64,000 nt of DNA from Phyllobacterium myrsinacearum (GTDB lineage Bacteria > Pseudomonadota > Alphaproteobacteria > Rhizobiales > Rhizobiaceae), in contig NZ_PVBT01000010.1 in the NCBI RefSeq assembly GCF_002980555.1, forward strand, positions 1 to 64,000, given 5' to 3'. The notes beneath the pieces are model-generated. The model did not search any database, was not told the origin of the DNA, and worked only from the letters and a program-made list of their open reading frames with translations. This document shows, one piece after another, positions 28,742-37,511 of this stretch. The position numbers and the translations under genes were made by a program. How positions within the stretch are numbered: position 1 is the first letter of the stretch; the number at the start of each line of letters is the position of its first letter.

Positions 28742-29575
28742 CTAAATCGCCGACGGATCCAGCGGCGGGCTGTCTTTCCACCGGGCAACAATGGCAGCCA
28801 TATCAGCGGTTTCAAAGGCGTCCCGCAGCGCGGCAAAGCTTGGGAGAACAAAATAGGCGCGTTGGAACTTGTCAATCTCGTAGGCGGTCCGCATCACCGT
28901 TTCCAGATCGAACGGGACGTGATGTGCATCCGGGCTTTCGACAGCAAATTGCAATTCGCTGAACGATGACATCAGGCCGGCGCCAAAAGCCTTGAGTGCG
29001 GCGCCCTCCTCCTGCATCAGGCCGAATTCAGCCGTATACCAGTACAGCCGCGCCACCATCTGCTCGCCGCCGATCCGAACGGCGGCAGCACCCTTTTCGC
29101 CGTAGAGCTGCATGAAATCGGCAAACACCGGCTGGCTGAGAATGGGAACATGGCCGAAGAAGTCATGGAACATGTCCGGCTCGACGATGTAGTCCAGCTC
29201 CTTCTTGCTGCGCAACCAGTTGGTAACCGGGAAGCGGCGGTTGGCAAGATGGTCGAAGAACGGCTCGTTCGGGATAAGGCCCGGGACGGCCACGATCTCC
29301 CAGCCTGTCAACTTGCGCAGCCGTTCGCTTACTTCATGGAAATCGGGGATACGGTCGAGCAACCCCAGAGCATCGACGCCGTCGAGATAGCTGTGATGGG
29401 CAAGCCGCGCCGTGAGCTTGGTCTGACGGTCACACAAGGTGCGCCACACCTCCTGATCTTCCGCCGAGTAGTCATATTGCTGTTCAACGGTAAAATCCGG
29501 CTGGCAGGCATGATAGTCGCCGCGCAACCCCTGTGCTGCACATTCGCGGGCATAAGCCTCGACGCTGATGGTCAT
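28742..29575 (-). CDS. phhA: phenylalanine 4-monooxygenase
   Basis: Pterin-dependent iron hydroxylase converting phenylalanine to tyrosine, 277 aa as in other bacterial enzymes. The iron ligands are His137 and His142 in MFHDFFGHVP, and Glu183 in WYTAEFGL. The start is preceded by a perfect AGGAGG. It is divergent from an Lrp-type regulator, a common arrangement for phhA control. A pterin-4a-carbinolamine dehydratase gene is not in the window. Confidence 0.96.
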   Translation of the reverse strand: MTISVEAYARECAAQGLRGDYHACQPDFTVEQQYDYSAEDQEVWRTLCDRQTKLTARLAHHSYLDGVDALGLLDRIPDFHEVSERLRKLTGWEIVAVPGLIPNEPFFDHLANRRFPVTNWLRSKKELDYIVEPDMFHDFFGHVPILSQPVFADFMQLYGEKGAAAVRIGGEQMVARLYWYTAEFGLMQEEGAALKAFGAGLMSSFSELQFAVESPDAHHVPFDLETVMRTAYEIDKFQRAYFVLPSFAALRDAFETADMAAIVARWKDSPPLDPSAI

Positions 29576-29602
29576 GAATTCCTCCTCGATTCCATTCCAG
29601 CA

Positions 29603-29619
29603 TTCAGAATACTCCTGAA
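29603..29619. promoter_or_regulatory. candidate dyad operator between phhA and the Lrp-type gene
   Basis: TTCAG-N7-CTGAA is a perfect interrupted dyad in the 121-bp divergent region. It lies 28 bases upstream of the phhA start and about 80 bases upstream of the regulator start. Its size suits an Lrp/AsnC site, but that is inference only. Confidence 0.35.
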
Positions 29620-29631
29620 AATCGAGTGAAT

Positions 29632-29660
29632 TTGACCTTATTGTCTCAATGGACCACTAT
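29632..29660 (+). promoter_or_regulatory. candidate sigma-70 promoter of the Lrp-type gene
   Basis: TTGACC (29632-29637) is followed by 17 bases and CACTAT (29655-29660). The predicted start of transcription falls about 30 bases before the GTG start. A TATAAT-like sequence at about 29674 is an alternative -10 without a good -35. Confidence 0.4.
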
Positions 29661-29696
29661 CTCGAGAGGAAAATATAATATTCCGGAGAAAAACAA

Positions 29697-30179
29697 GTGA
29701 CATCCCCTCGATTTGACGAATTTGAAATCAAGATGCTGCAGGTTCTGCGCGACAATGGCCGGGTGCCGATCACCGATCTTGCACAAGCCATCGGGCTTTC
29801 GGCGACGCCCTGCGGCCGGCGTTTTGACGCCCTGCAGGAGACGGGTGTCGTCAAAGGCTTTGCCGCCGTGATCGACCGCCGGTCCATCGGGCTCATGGTC
29901 GAGGTCTTTGTTCAGGTCCGGTTGACATCGCACAGCGATGACTCGCCGGAACGGTTCATCACGGAAATACAGCGCATGGACGAGGTATCATCGTGCTGGA
30001 CAATGACCGGCGAGCACGATTTCCTGCTACACGTGATGGTGCCCACCGTCGATGATCTCAACGACTTCGTCATGCACCGTCTGATGCGCCTGAAGGGTGT
30101 GCGCGATGTGCACACCCAACTCGTGCTGCAGAACATCAAGGGGCCGGGCAAAATTCCGCTCGACCACCTCAAGCGCTGA
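29697..30179 (+). CDS. Lrp/AsnC-family transcriptional regulator
   Basis: Regulator of 160 aa with an N-terminal winged helix (DFEIKMLQVLRDNGRVPITDL-like region) and a C-terminal RAM ligand-binding domain containing TGEHDFLLHVMVP. The start is GTG (29697), with GGAG eight bases upstream. Because it is divergent from phhA, it probably controls phhA in response to an aromatic amino acid. This is inferred from context. Confidence 0.9.
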   Translation: MTSPRFDEFEIKMLQVLRDNGRVPITDLAQAIGLSATPCGRRFDALQETGVVKGFAAVIDRRSIGLMVEVFVQVRLTSHSDDSPERFITEIQRMDEVSSCWTMTGEHDFLLHVMVPTVDDLNDFVMHRLMRLKGVRDVHTQLVLQNIKGPGKIPLDHLKR

Positions 30180-31073
30180 TCAGGGAACGATCAACGTTCC
30201 CGCGCCGCGTTCGGTGAAAAGCTCAAGCAGGACCGAATGCGGGGTCTTGCCGTTGAGGATGACGACCCCTTCGACACCGCGATTGATCGCGTCGATGCAG
30301 GTTTCGACCTTCGGAATCATGCCGCCTGAAATCGTGCCATCCTTGATGAGGGCGCGGGCCTGTCCGACGGACAGTTCCTTGATGAGCTTCTTGTCCTTGT
30401 CGAGAACGCCGGGAACATCGGTCAGGAACAGCAGGCGCGAAGCGGCCAGAGCACCGGCAATGGCGCCTGCGAAGGTATCGGCATTGATATTATAGGTATG
30501 GCCGTCACGCCCCGGCGCAACCGGAGCTATGACCGGGATCATCTCCGAGCGGGCAAGCAGGTCAAGCAGCGTGCGGTCCACTTCAACCGGTTCACCGACA
30601 AAGCCAAGGTCAACGATCTTCTCGATATTGGAATCGGGATCGACAATGGTCTTCTTGGCCTTTTCGGCGAAGACCATATTGCCATCCTTGCCGCACAGGC
30701 CGATGGCCCATTCGCCTTCCGCATTGATCAGCGCGACGATTTCCTTGTTGATCGAACCGGCAAGAACCATTTCGACGATTTCAAGCGTCTTCGCATCGGT
30801 GACGCGCAGACCGCCTTCAAACTTCGATTCGATACCCATGCGTGCAAGCATGGATGCAATTTGCGGACCGCCGCCATGGACGACGATCGGATTGATGCCG
30901 GATTGCTTCAACAGAGCGATATCGCGGGCAAAAGCCTTGCCGAGCTCCACATTGCCCATGGCATGGCCGCCATATTTCACAACAACGGTCTTGTTTTCGT
31001 ACCGCTGCATATACGGAAGTGCCGCGGATAGAAGGCTTGCCTGAATTTCTGCGGTGTGCTCAGTCTCGGACAT
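30180..31073 (-). CDS. argB: acetylglutamate kinase
   Basis: Second enzyme of arginine synthesis, phosphorylating N-acetylglutamate. At 297 aa the length is normal. Signatures are [38 protein letters not shown] and GGMIPKVE. The stop codon directly abuts the end of the convergent Lrp-type gene. The extended N-terminal helix (about 25 residues) is typical of arginine-inhibited hexameric forms. Confidence 0.96.
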   Translation of the reverse strand: MSETEHTAEIQASLLSAALPYMQRYENKTVVVKYGGHAMGNVELGKAFARDIALLKQSGINPIVVHGGGPQIASMLARMGIESKFEGGLRVTDAKTLEIVEMVLAGSINKEIVALINAEGEWAIGLCGKDGNMVFAEKAKKTIVDPDSNIEKIVDLGFVGEPVEVDRTLLDLLARSEMIPVIAPVAPGRDGHTYNINADTFAGAIAGALAASRLLFLTDVPGVLDKDKKLIKELSVGQARALIKDGTISGGMIPKVETCIDAINRGVEGVVILNGKTPHSVLLELFTERGAGTLIVP

Positions 31074-31257
31074 TGGGGAAGCAAGCTCCAGCTTAAAAAG
31101 GACGGGGGTCTCATAACCCTAAAGACGGCCATGGGCAAACATGATTTAGGGTGGGCGGGAACGTTTTTGCATGCGGCCCATTGACAGGACAACCTGTCCG
31201 CAGATTTAACTTAGGGGCAGGACTCTGGATAGTCAAAGAGTTGGAAACGCCGGTCGC

Positions 31258-31797
31258 ATGACACCCGAAGGCATATCAGAACTCATTTCACGGGTCGCTT
31301 TGCGGGACCGCTCGGCGTTCGATCGGCTTTATACCTCCACAAGTGCGAAACTATTCGGCGTATGCCTGCGTATCTTGGGCAATCGCTCGGAAGCAGAGGA
31401 CGCACTGCAGGATATCTACGTCAAGATCTGGAACAAGGCCGACCGGTTTGCCGTCGCCGATACCAGCCCGATCTCATGGCTGGTGGCGATTGCGCGCAAT
31501 CATTCGATTGACGTGCTGCGTGCGCGCAAACCGGCAACAGCTGAACTGGAAAAGGCCGTCGGTCTTGCTGAACCGTCCCTCAATCCCGAACAGTCTGCCA
31601 TTGCATCCGGTGAAACGAAGCGCATCAATGAGTGTCTCGATCAGTTGGATTCTGACCGGGCTGCGGCCGTGCGGGGCGCTTATCTGAATGGCGAGAGCTA
31701 TGATCTTCTGGCGATCCGGCACCGGGTGCCGCTCAATACGATGAGAACCTGGCTGCGGCGCAGCCTGATGAAACTGAAGGAATGTCTGGAACGATGA
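31258..31797 (+). CDS. ECF RNA polymerase sigma factor
   Basis: Sigma-70 family group 4 factor of 179 aa. Region 2 is visible as CLRILGNRSEAEDALQDIYV and WLVAIARNHSIDVLR, and region 4 as AVRGAYLNGESYDLLAIRHR with TMRTWLRRSLMKLKE. Pairing with an RskA-like anti-sigma places it near the SigK/RskA-type ECF groups. It stands between argB and engB. The start at 31258 follows GGAAACG. Confidence 0.92.
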   Translation: MTPEGISELISRVALRDRSAFDRLYTSTSAKLFGVCLRILGNRSEAEDALQDIYVKIWNKADRFAVADTSPISWLVAIARNHSIDVLRARKPATAELEKAVGLAEPSLNPEQSAIASGETKRINECLDQLDSDRAAAVRGAYLNGESYDLLAIRHRVPLNTMRTWLRRSLMKLKECLER

Positions 31798-32513
31798 GCA
31801 CGATACCTCCCGATGACACAATGCCGGAAGGCGACGATTTTGTCGCTGCCGAGTATGTGCTGGGCGTGCTGCCGGATCAAGAGCGGCAGGAGGCCGCCCG
31901 CCGCATCGAAACCGATGCGTCCTTCGCGCGCCTCGTGTCCGACTGGCAGAACCGGTTCAATCCGCTCAACGAGCAGTTTCAGCCGGTGACGGCGCCCAGC
32001 TATCTGAAGAGCCAGATCGACCAGCGCCTGTTTGGCATCGACTCGGGCCGCGTGGGGACCGGCGCCTCCTTCTGGAACAGCCTGGCCTTCTGGCGGACCA
32101 TTGCCGTTGCAGCGCTTGCGCTTGTCCTGTTCAACTTCGGCAGGGAGTATGTGCAGCGGCAGAGCGGACCAGTGCCTGCCCAGCTCATCGCCTCCATGGC
32201 AAGCGATAGCGGTCCAATGCGCAGCGTTGCTGTTTTTGACGGCAAGTCGAGAAAGCTCAGGGTTACGCTGGTTTCAGGCGATATTCCGCAGAACAAGTCG
32301 CTGGAACTCTGGCTGATTGCGGGAAAGGATGCGCCGGTGTCGCTGGGCATTCTCAAATCACCCAAGGTGACGGAGTTCGACGTGCCCGCACCGGCTGCGG
32401 CAAAGCTGCGGGATGGAACAACCCTGGCCATTTCGGTTGAACCGGCAGGCGGTTCCCCGAGCGGAGCACCGACCGGCGCCGTCGTGGCAGCCGGTACCGT
32501 CAGCAGCATCTGA
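31794..32513 (+). CDS. RskA-like anti-sigma factor
   Basis: Protein of 239 aa from the start that overlaps the sigma stop (ATGA); an upstream ATG at 31782 is possible. The N-terminus (AAEYVLGVLPDQERQEAARR) is the anti-sigma domain. One membrane segment lies near residues 100-116 (FWRTIAVAALALVLFNF). The periplasmic C-terminal domain has the RskA pattern KSLELWLIAGKDAPVSLGIL. It should hold the ECF factor at the membrane until a signal triggers its release. Confidence 0.9.
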   Translation: MSTIPPDDTMPEGDDFVAAEYVLGVLPDQERQEAARRIETDASFARLVSDWQNRFNPLNEQFQPVTAPSYLKSQIDQRLFGIDSGRVGTGASFWNSLAFWRTIAVAALALVLFNFGREYVQRQSGPVPAQLIASMASDSGPMRSVAVFDGKSRKLRVTLVSGDIPQNKSLELWLIAGKDAPVSLGILKSPKVTEFDVPAPAAAKLRDGTTLAISVEPAGGSPSGAPTGAVVAAGTVSSI

Positions 32514-32534
32514 AATCAATGCGCTGGAAGGGCT

Positions 32535-33206
32535 TTATTCTTCGAGGAGAAGGGCGATTGCAGCGCGCAGATCATCCAGTCCGCCGCCCTTTTCCGACGA
32601 TGTGGCAAGGATCGTTGGATAGGCCGCGGCGCGCTTTTTAATCGCCTGAGCCGTTTCTTCCATGAGGCGCGGCACGCCGGCGGCCTTGATCTTGTCGATC
32701 TTGGTCAGGACGATCTGGTAGGACACCGCCGCACGATCCAGGAGATCGAGCACTTCCGCATCGTTCTTCTTCACGCCGTGACGGGCATCGATGAGCAGAT
32801 AGACGCGCTTCAGCGTGGTGCGGCCGCGCAGGTAATCGAAAACAAGCCGCGTCCAGGCATCGACCTGCTCTTTCGGCGCTTCCGCAAAGCCGTAGCCCGG
32901 CATGTCGACCACGGCGAGCGGCGGCAGATCGCCATTTTCACCGGAATGGCCATCCGGGACGAAATAGTTGAGTTCCTGCGTACGCCCCGGCGTGTTGGAG
33001 GTGCGCGCCAGACCTTTCTGGCCGATGATCGCATTGATAAGGGACGATTTGCCCACATTGGAGCGCCCGGCGAAGGCGATTTCGATGGGCCCTTCAGGCG
33101 GCAGGAATTTCATGGACGGAACGCCGCGAATGAAAACCCAGCCTTGCGCAAAGAGCATCCGGCCCTTCTCGATCAGCCGGTTCGTATTGTCGTTGGTTTC
33201 ACTCAC
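32535..33206 (-). CDS. engB: ribosome biogenesis GTP-binding protein EngB/YsxC/YihA
   Basis: TRAFAC-class GTPase of 223 aa needed for large-subunit assembly. The G1 motif is [10 protein letters not shown]3 is VDMPGYG and G4 is LTKIDKI. The start is GTG (33204-33206). It lies downstream of yidC in the same direction, the conserved order rpmH-rnpA-yidC-engB. In many relatives argB follows directly; here the sigma/anti-sigma pair separates them. Confidence 0.95.
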   Translation of the reverse strand: MSETNDNTNRLIEKGRMLFAQGWVFIRGVPSMKFLPPEGPIEIAFAGRSNVGKSSLINAIIGQKGLARTSNTPGRTQELNYFVPDGHSGENGDLPPLAVVDMPGYGFAEAPKEQVDAWTRLVFDYLRGRTTLKRVYLLIDARHGVKKNDAEVLDLLDRAAVSYQIVLTKIDKIKAAGVPRLMEETAQAIKKRAAAYPTILATSSEKGGGLDDLRAAIALLLEE

Positions 33207-33300
33207 GTTGTTTTCCGTCCGTTCATGGGGTGGCCGCAGCCACCTGCATTCAATGTTATCGCCGCCTTGTCAACTGAACGGCGCCGTTCACCGGCAAATG

Positions 33301-33330
33301 AAAAGCCCCCGGTATGACGCGGGGGCTTTC
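33301..33330 (-). terminator. rho-independent terminator after yidC
   Basis: Arms AAAGCCCCC (33302-33310) and GGGGGCTTT (33321-33329) form a 9-bp stem. On the minus strand it ends in TTTT. It sits 21 bases past the yidC stop, so it can end or attenuate the rpmH-rnpA-yidC transcript before engB. Confidence 0.8.
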
Positions 33331-33350
33331 GGCATTCGAGTGGAACCCGC

Positions 33351-35189
33351 CTATTCCGCGGGTTTGGGTTTCTTCTTGAAGAGCCCCGCGAGATTGTCCC
33401 ACAGCTCGATCTTCGCGCCCTGCCGCTTCATGATGATGCCCTGCTGGGTGATCGACAGGAAGTTGTTCCATGCCCAGTAAATCACCAGACCGGCCGGGAA
33501 GCTGGACAGCATGAACGTAAAGATCAGCGGCATCCAGTTGAAGATCATGGCCTGCGTCGGATCGGGAGGCGTCGGGTTCATGCGCATCTGCAGGAACATC
33601 GTCACACCCATGATCAGCGGCCAGACACCGATCATCAGGAATGCCGGAACCGTCCAAGGAATGAGACCGAACAGGTTGAACACCGATGTCGGATCCGGCG
33701 CTGCCAAATCCTGGATCCAGCCGAAGAACGGCGCGTGACGCATTTCGATGGTAACGTACAGCACCTTGTAGAGCGCGAAGAAGACCGGAATCTGGATCAG
33801 GATGGGCCAGCAACCGGCGATCGGGTTGATCTTCTCGGTCTTGTACAGCTCCATCATCGCCTGCTGCTGCTTGACCTTGTCATCCGCATATTTCTCGCGG
33901 ATTTCGGTCATCTTCGGCTGAACCAGCTTCATGCGCGCCATCGACGCATAGGACTTGTTGGCAAGCGGGAAGAACAGCGCCTTGAGCAGAACCGTGACAA
34001 CGAGAATGGCCACGCCGAAGTTGCCGATGGCCTTGTACAGCCAGTCGATGAGATAGAACATCGGCTCGGTGATGAAATAGAACCAGCCCCAGTCGATCAG
34101 ATTCTTGAACAACGGAATATGCAGGTTGTTCATATAGCCATTGATCTTGCCAACTTCCTTGGCGCCGGCAAAAACGAGGTTCTCGATCGTTGTGGATTGA
34201 CCCGGTTCGATCGTTGTCGGATCGGACAGGTAGTCGCTCTGATACTGCGGACGGCCATTGTCGAAGTAGGACATGCGCGCCTTGAAAGGCTTCGTTTGCG
34301 ACGGGACAAGAGCAGCTGCCCAATATTTATCGGTGATGCCGATCCAGCCGCCAGTGTCCGTTTTCTCCGGAGAAACCTCTTTCTCCTTCTCGATTGCCGC
34401 GAATTTGTATTCGACCAGCTTGCCGGCAATCACGCCGATCGGACCTTCATGCAACACATAGGTGCTGGCATGCAGAGGCTTGTAGAACCGCGTGACGCGA
34501 CCGTAGGAGGCCAGAGAAACCGGCACGGAGGTTCCGTTGGTCACGGCATCCTTGACCGTGAACATATAATTGTCGTCGACACTGAAGGTGCGCTTGAAAA
34601 CCAGGCCCTTTTCGTTGGTAAACGTCAGGGTGACCGGGGTCGACGGGCTAAGCTTGCTGTTGCCGTCCACTGTCCATACGGTCGCGGGACCGGGAACCGT
34701 GCCCGATGTCTCGTTGCCAGTGAACCCGATCTCGACAAATTGCCCGTCCGCCATCTGCGAAGGGCTCAACAGCTGAATGGTCGGTGAATTGTTGTCGACC
34801 GTTTCATGATACTGCTTGAGCTGCAGGTCATCCAGACGCGCGCCGGTCAGGCTGATGGATCCGCTGAGGCTTGGCGTGTCGATCTGGACGCGCTGCGTCT
34901 GCCCGAGCGCTGCGGCACGGGTGATGCTGCCCGCCTGAGCGGCATCCGGCGTCTGGCCGGGAATATTGGCACCGGGCGCGGCGGGTGTTGATGCCGGCAG
35001 ATTGTTTGCTGGCGCACCGGCTGGCGCGGCAGGCTGCCCGGCTGCCTTGGTCTGAGCCTGGCGCGTGGCTTCAATCTGTGCCTGCTGCCGCTCGGCCTCG
35101 ATCTTGGGGCCCATGTAGAACACCTGCCACAGTCCCAGAATAACGACGGACAAGGCGATGGTGATAAAGAAATTACGATTGGTTTCCAT
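33351..35189 (-). CDS. yidC: membrane protein insertase YidC
   Basis: Inner-membrane insertase of 612 aa working alone or with Sec. The first membrane segment is at residues 7-25, followed by a large periplasmic domain with an Ala/Pro-rich linker (about 40-95). The conserved C-terminal 60KD_IMP core has the hydrophobic segments FGVAILVVTVLLKALFFPLA, CWPILIQIPVFFALYKVL and FTFMLSSFPAGLVIYWAW. Its ATG overlaps the rnpA stop by one base. Confidence 0.96.
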   Translation of the reverse strand: METNRNFFITIALSVVILGLWQVFYMGPKIEAERQQAQIEATRQAQTKAAGQPAAPAGAPANNLPASTPAAPGANIPGQTPDAAQAGSITRAAALGQTQRVQIDTPSLSGSISLTGARLDDLQLKQYHETVDNNSPTIQLLSPSQMADGQFVEIGFTGNETSGTVPGPATVWTVDGNSKLSPSTPVTLTFTNEKGLVFKRTFSVDDNYMFTVKDAVTNGTSVPVSLASYGRVTRFYKPLHASTYVLHEGPIGVIAGKLVEYKFAAIEKEKEVSPEKTDTGGWIGITDKYWAAALVPSQTKPFKARMSYFDNGRPQYQSDYLSDPTTIEPGQSTTIENLVFAGAKEVGKINGYMNNLHIPLFKNLIDWGWFYFITEPMFYLIDWLYKAIGNFGVAILVVTVLLKALFFPLANKSYASMARMKLVQPKMTEIREKYADDKVKQQQAMMELYKTEKINPIAGCWPILIQIPVFFALYKVLYVTIEMRHAPFFGWIQDLAAPDPTSVFNLFGLIPWTVPAFLMIGVWPLIMGVTMFLQMRMNPTPPDPTQAMIFNWMPLIFTFMLSSFPAGLVIYWAWNNFLSITQQGIIMKRQGAKIELWDNLAGLFKKKPKPAE

Positions 35190-35572
35190 TATCGGGTCCT
35201 GTTGGGCCGGTCATGTCTTGGGGAAACGCCGGTTTGGTATTTTTTGGAAACCCGTTTCGAGAGTTCCCGGGATAAGTCCGCAAACGGCGCATCGAGCGCG
35301 TCACGGCGAGCAACGATCACATAGTCGGTTCCGGCGGCCATGTCATCTGCAACATTGACGCGTACAGCCTCTTTCAGCCGGCGCTTGATGCGATTGCGGA
35401 TAACGGCATTTCCGTTCTTTTTTGTGACCGTAAAACCAACACGCGGCGGACCTTTCCGGTCTTCGCGCTCCTTGACTTCGAGCAGGAAAAAGCCGCCGCG
35501 GCGTTTTTCTCCGGTCCGAACAGCCAAAAACTCCGCTCTCTTGCGAAGGCGGAGTGGTTTTTGATCATTCAT
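35189..35572 (-). CDS. rnpA: ribonuclease P protein component
   Basis: Basic protein of 127 aa that binds RNase P RNA for tRNA 5' processing. The RNR motif is visible in [15 protein letters not shown], and the N-terminus has the family [11 protein letters not shown] pattern. The C-terminal tail after residue 105 is Arg-rich. It lies between rpmH and yidC as expected. An in-frame TTG at 35596 is a possible earlier start. Confidence 0.95.
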   Translation of the reverse strand: MNDQKPLRLRKRAEFLAVRTGEKRRGGFFLLEVKEREDRKGPPRVGFTVTKKNGNAVIRNRIKRRLKEAVRVNVADDMAAGTDYVIVARRDALDAPFADLSRELSKRVSKKYQTGVSPRHDRPNRTR

Positions 35573-35620
35573 TCCTGCAATGCCAACTTCGGCCAACCGC
35601 GCAAACCTGCGCGGAACGCC

Positions 35621-35755
35621 TTATGCCGACAACCGCTTGCGACCGCGAGCACGGCGTGCTGCGATAACCTTGCGGCCGCCTGCTGTAGCCATACGGGCGC
35701 GAAACCCGTGACGACGTGCGCGGACAAGTTTGGATGGCTGATAAGTACGCTTCAT
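35621..35755 (-). CDS. rpmH: 50S ribosomal protein L34
   Basis: Short basic ribosomal protein of 44 aa: it opens with [18 protein letters not shown], continues with [19 protein letters not shown] and ends in RKRLSA. This matches L34 over its whole length. The ATG is at 35753-35755 and the TAA at 35621-35623. It begins the rpmH-rnpA-yidC unit and has a strong promoter about 120 bases upstream. Confidence 0.98.
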   Translation of the reverse strand: MKRTYQPSKLVRARRHGFRARMATAGGRKVIAARRARGRKRLSA

Positions 35756-35873
35756 TTGTTTAATACCGCGGTGTGCGGCCCTTCTTGTGGTCTGTTCTTT
35801 GACAGGAGCATATCAGGACCGCCATTGGCGCATAAGAACACGCCGCCGGGGCGGTCAACCCGGACGTGCGCGG

Positions 35874-35902
35874 CTTATAGAGGCATGATGCCGAGAAGTC
35901 AA
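35874..35902 (-). promoter_or_regulatory. strong sigma-70 promoter of rpmH
   Basis: On the minus strand TTGACT (35897-35902) is followed by exactly 17 bases and TATAAG (35874-35879). This is near consensus. Transcription would start around 35867, leaving a leader of about 110 bases before rpmH. Confidence 0.72.
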
Positions 35903-35997
35903 TTCATACCGGACAATTCACACATAGGCAAAAAACAGGAAGTGATTTATTGTACCGGCGCAACGTTTGCCCTACATCGGGCATCGATGGAGCAAAT

Positions 35998-37497
35998 ATG
36001 GCGGTAACGCAACAGGATCAACAACCGGCAGGCTTGCATATGCATGCGGGTCGGCGCTTGCCGATCCTCAAACGCCTTTCGGGCAAGCTGTTGCGCCTCA
36101 CAATCCTGTTCGGCCTTCTGGCCGAAATCATGATTTTCGTTCCGACCATGGCCGATATGCGCATGCGCTGGCTCTCTGACCGCCTCAATACCGTGGCAGC
36201 GGCGAGTGTCGTGCTGGCGGCAAGCGATGGCAAGGATATTCCGCAGAGCGTGCAGAACGACGTGCTTCTGGCCACGGGCACCAAGGCGATTGCCCTGCGC
36301 GAAATGGGCGCATCGCGGCTGCTGGCGGTCTCGGAAATGCCCTCCAAGGTCGACCGGCATATCGACATGACCGTCACCGACCCGCTGACCACGATCCGCG
36401 ACGCATTCGATACCCTCATCAATGGCGGCAACCGCATCATCCGCGTCTATGGCCCGATCGGCGATACGGGGAAGGTCATCGAACTCATCACATCGGATGC
36501 GCCCCTGCGCAACGCGATGTTGCGCTATGCCCGCAATCTGACGCTGATTTCGATGTTCATCTCGGTCATTACCGCCGGTCTGGTTTTCCTGGCCATCAGC
36601 CACCTGCTGATCCGGCCGATACAACGCATGAGTGCCAACATGCTGGCCTTTGCCCAGCAGCCGGACGATCCCAAGCGGGTCATCCAGCCGGAGAAGCGCG
36701 ACGATGAACTCGGCACGGCGCAGCGCGAGCTGGCCGACATGCAACAGCAGCTGCAGCGCACATTGTCCGAACAGAAACATCTGGCCGACCTTGGCCTTGC
36801 CGTTTCCAAAATCAACCACGACATGCGCAACATCCTGGCGTCTGCCCAGCTTATGTCCGATCACCTTGCCAATGCCAGCGATCCGGCCATTCAGCGCATG
36901 GTGCCGAAGCTGGTGCGGACGATCGATCGTGCCATCAACTACTCCCAGACCGTGCTTGCCTATGGCGGGACGCAGGAGCCGCCGCCACAGCGGCGCCGGG
37001 TGAAGCTGCACACCATCGTCAGCGACGTGGAGGAAATGCTGAACCTTGACGCAAAGTCGGGGATTGAATTCAAAAACCTCGTACCGGAAAGTTTTGAAGT
37101 CGACGCAGACCCGGATCAATTCTTCCGCGTGATTTCAAATCTCTGCCGCAACTCCGTTCAAGCCATGAGCGGCAGTACGGGCGATGACATCTCCATCGTC
37201 AAACGGCTGACAATTACAGCGGGGCAAATTGGCACGACATCGATCATCGGCATTGAAGATACCGGACCGGGGCTACCGCCCAAAGCGCGTGAAAATCTCT
37301 TCACTGCATTCAAGGGGTCGGCCCGCTCCGGCGGCACCGGTCTTGGCCTTGCCATTGTGCACGAGCTGGTTCGGGCCCATGGAGGCAGCATTGAACTGCG
37401 CGGCGGCGAAGGTGCGGGCGCGAGTTTTGAAATCCGCATACCGGATCAACCCGTTTCTCTGGCCGAATGGCGCTCGCGCCGGGATTCAATATCGTGA
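35998..37497 (+). CDS. membrane-bound sensor histidine kinase
   Basis: Protein of 499 aa. Two membrane segments (about 30-50 and 178-202) flank a periplasmic sensor of about 125 residues. A HAMP-like linker follows, then the H-box with the acceptor in SKINHDMRNILAS and an HATPase domain with NLCRNSVQAM, EDTGPGLP and GGTGLGLAIVHELV. No response regulator is adjacent. The start at 35998 is chosen because TGGAGC lies seven bases upstream. It is 14 bases upstream of cardiolipin synthase and may be co-transcribed with it. Confidence 0.9.
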   Translation: MAVTQQDQQPAGLHMHAGRRLPILKRLSGKLLRLTILFGLLAEIMIFVPTMADMRMRWLSDRLNTVAAASVVLAASDGKDIPQSVQNDVLLATGTKAIALREMGASRLLAVSEMPSKVDRHIDMTVTDPLTTIRDAFDTLINGGNRIIRVYGPIGDTGKVIELITSDAPLRNAMLRYARNLTLISMFISVITAGLVFLAISHLLIRPIQRMSANMLAFAQQPDDPKRVIQPEKRDDELGTAQRELADMQQQLQRTLSEQKHLADLGLAVSKINHDMRNILASAQLMSDHLANASDPAIQRMVPKLVRTIDRAINYSQTVLAYGGTQEPPPQRRRVKLHTIVSDVEEMLNLDAKSGIEFKNLVPESFEVDADPDQFFRVISNLCRNSVQAMSGSTGDDISIVKRLTITAGQIGTTSIIGIEDTGPGLPPKARENLFTAFKGSARSGGTGLGLAIVHELVRAHGGSIELRGGEGAGASFEIRIPDQPVSLAEWRSRRDSIS

Positions 37498-37511
37498 TAT
37501 GACACTCGCAA

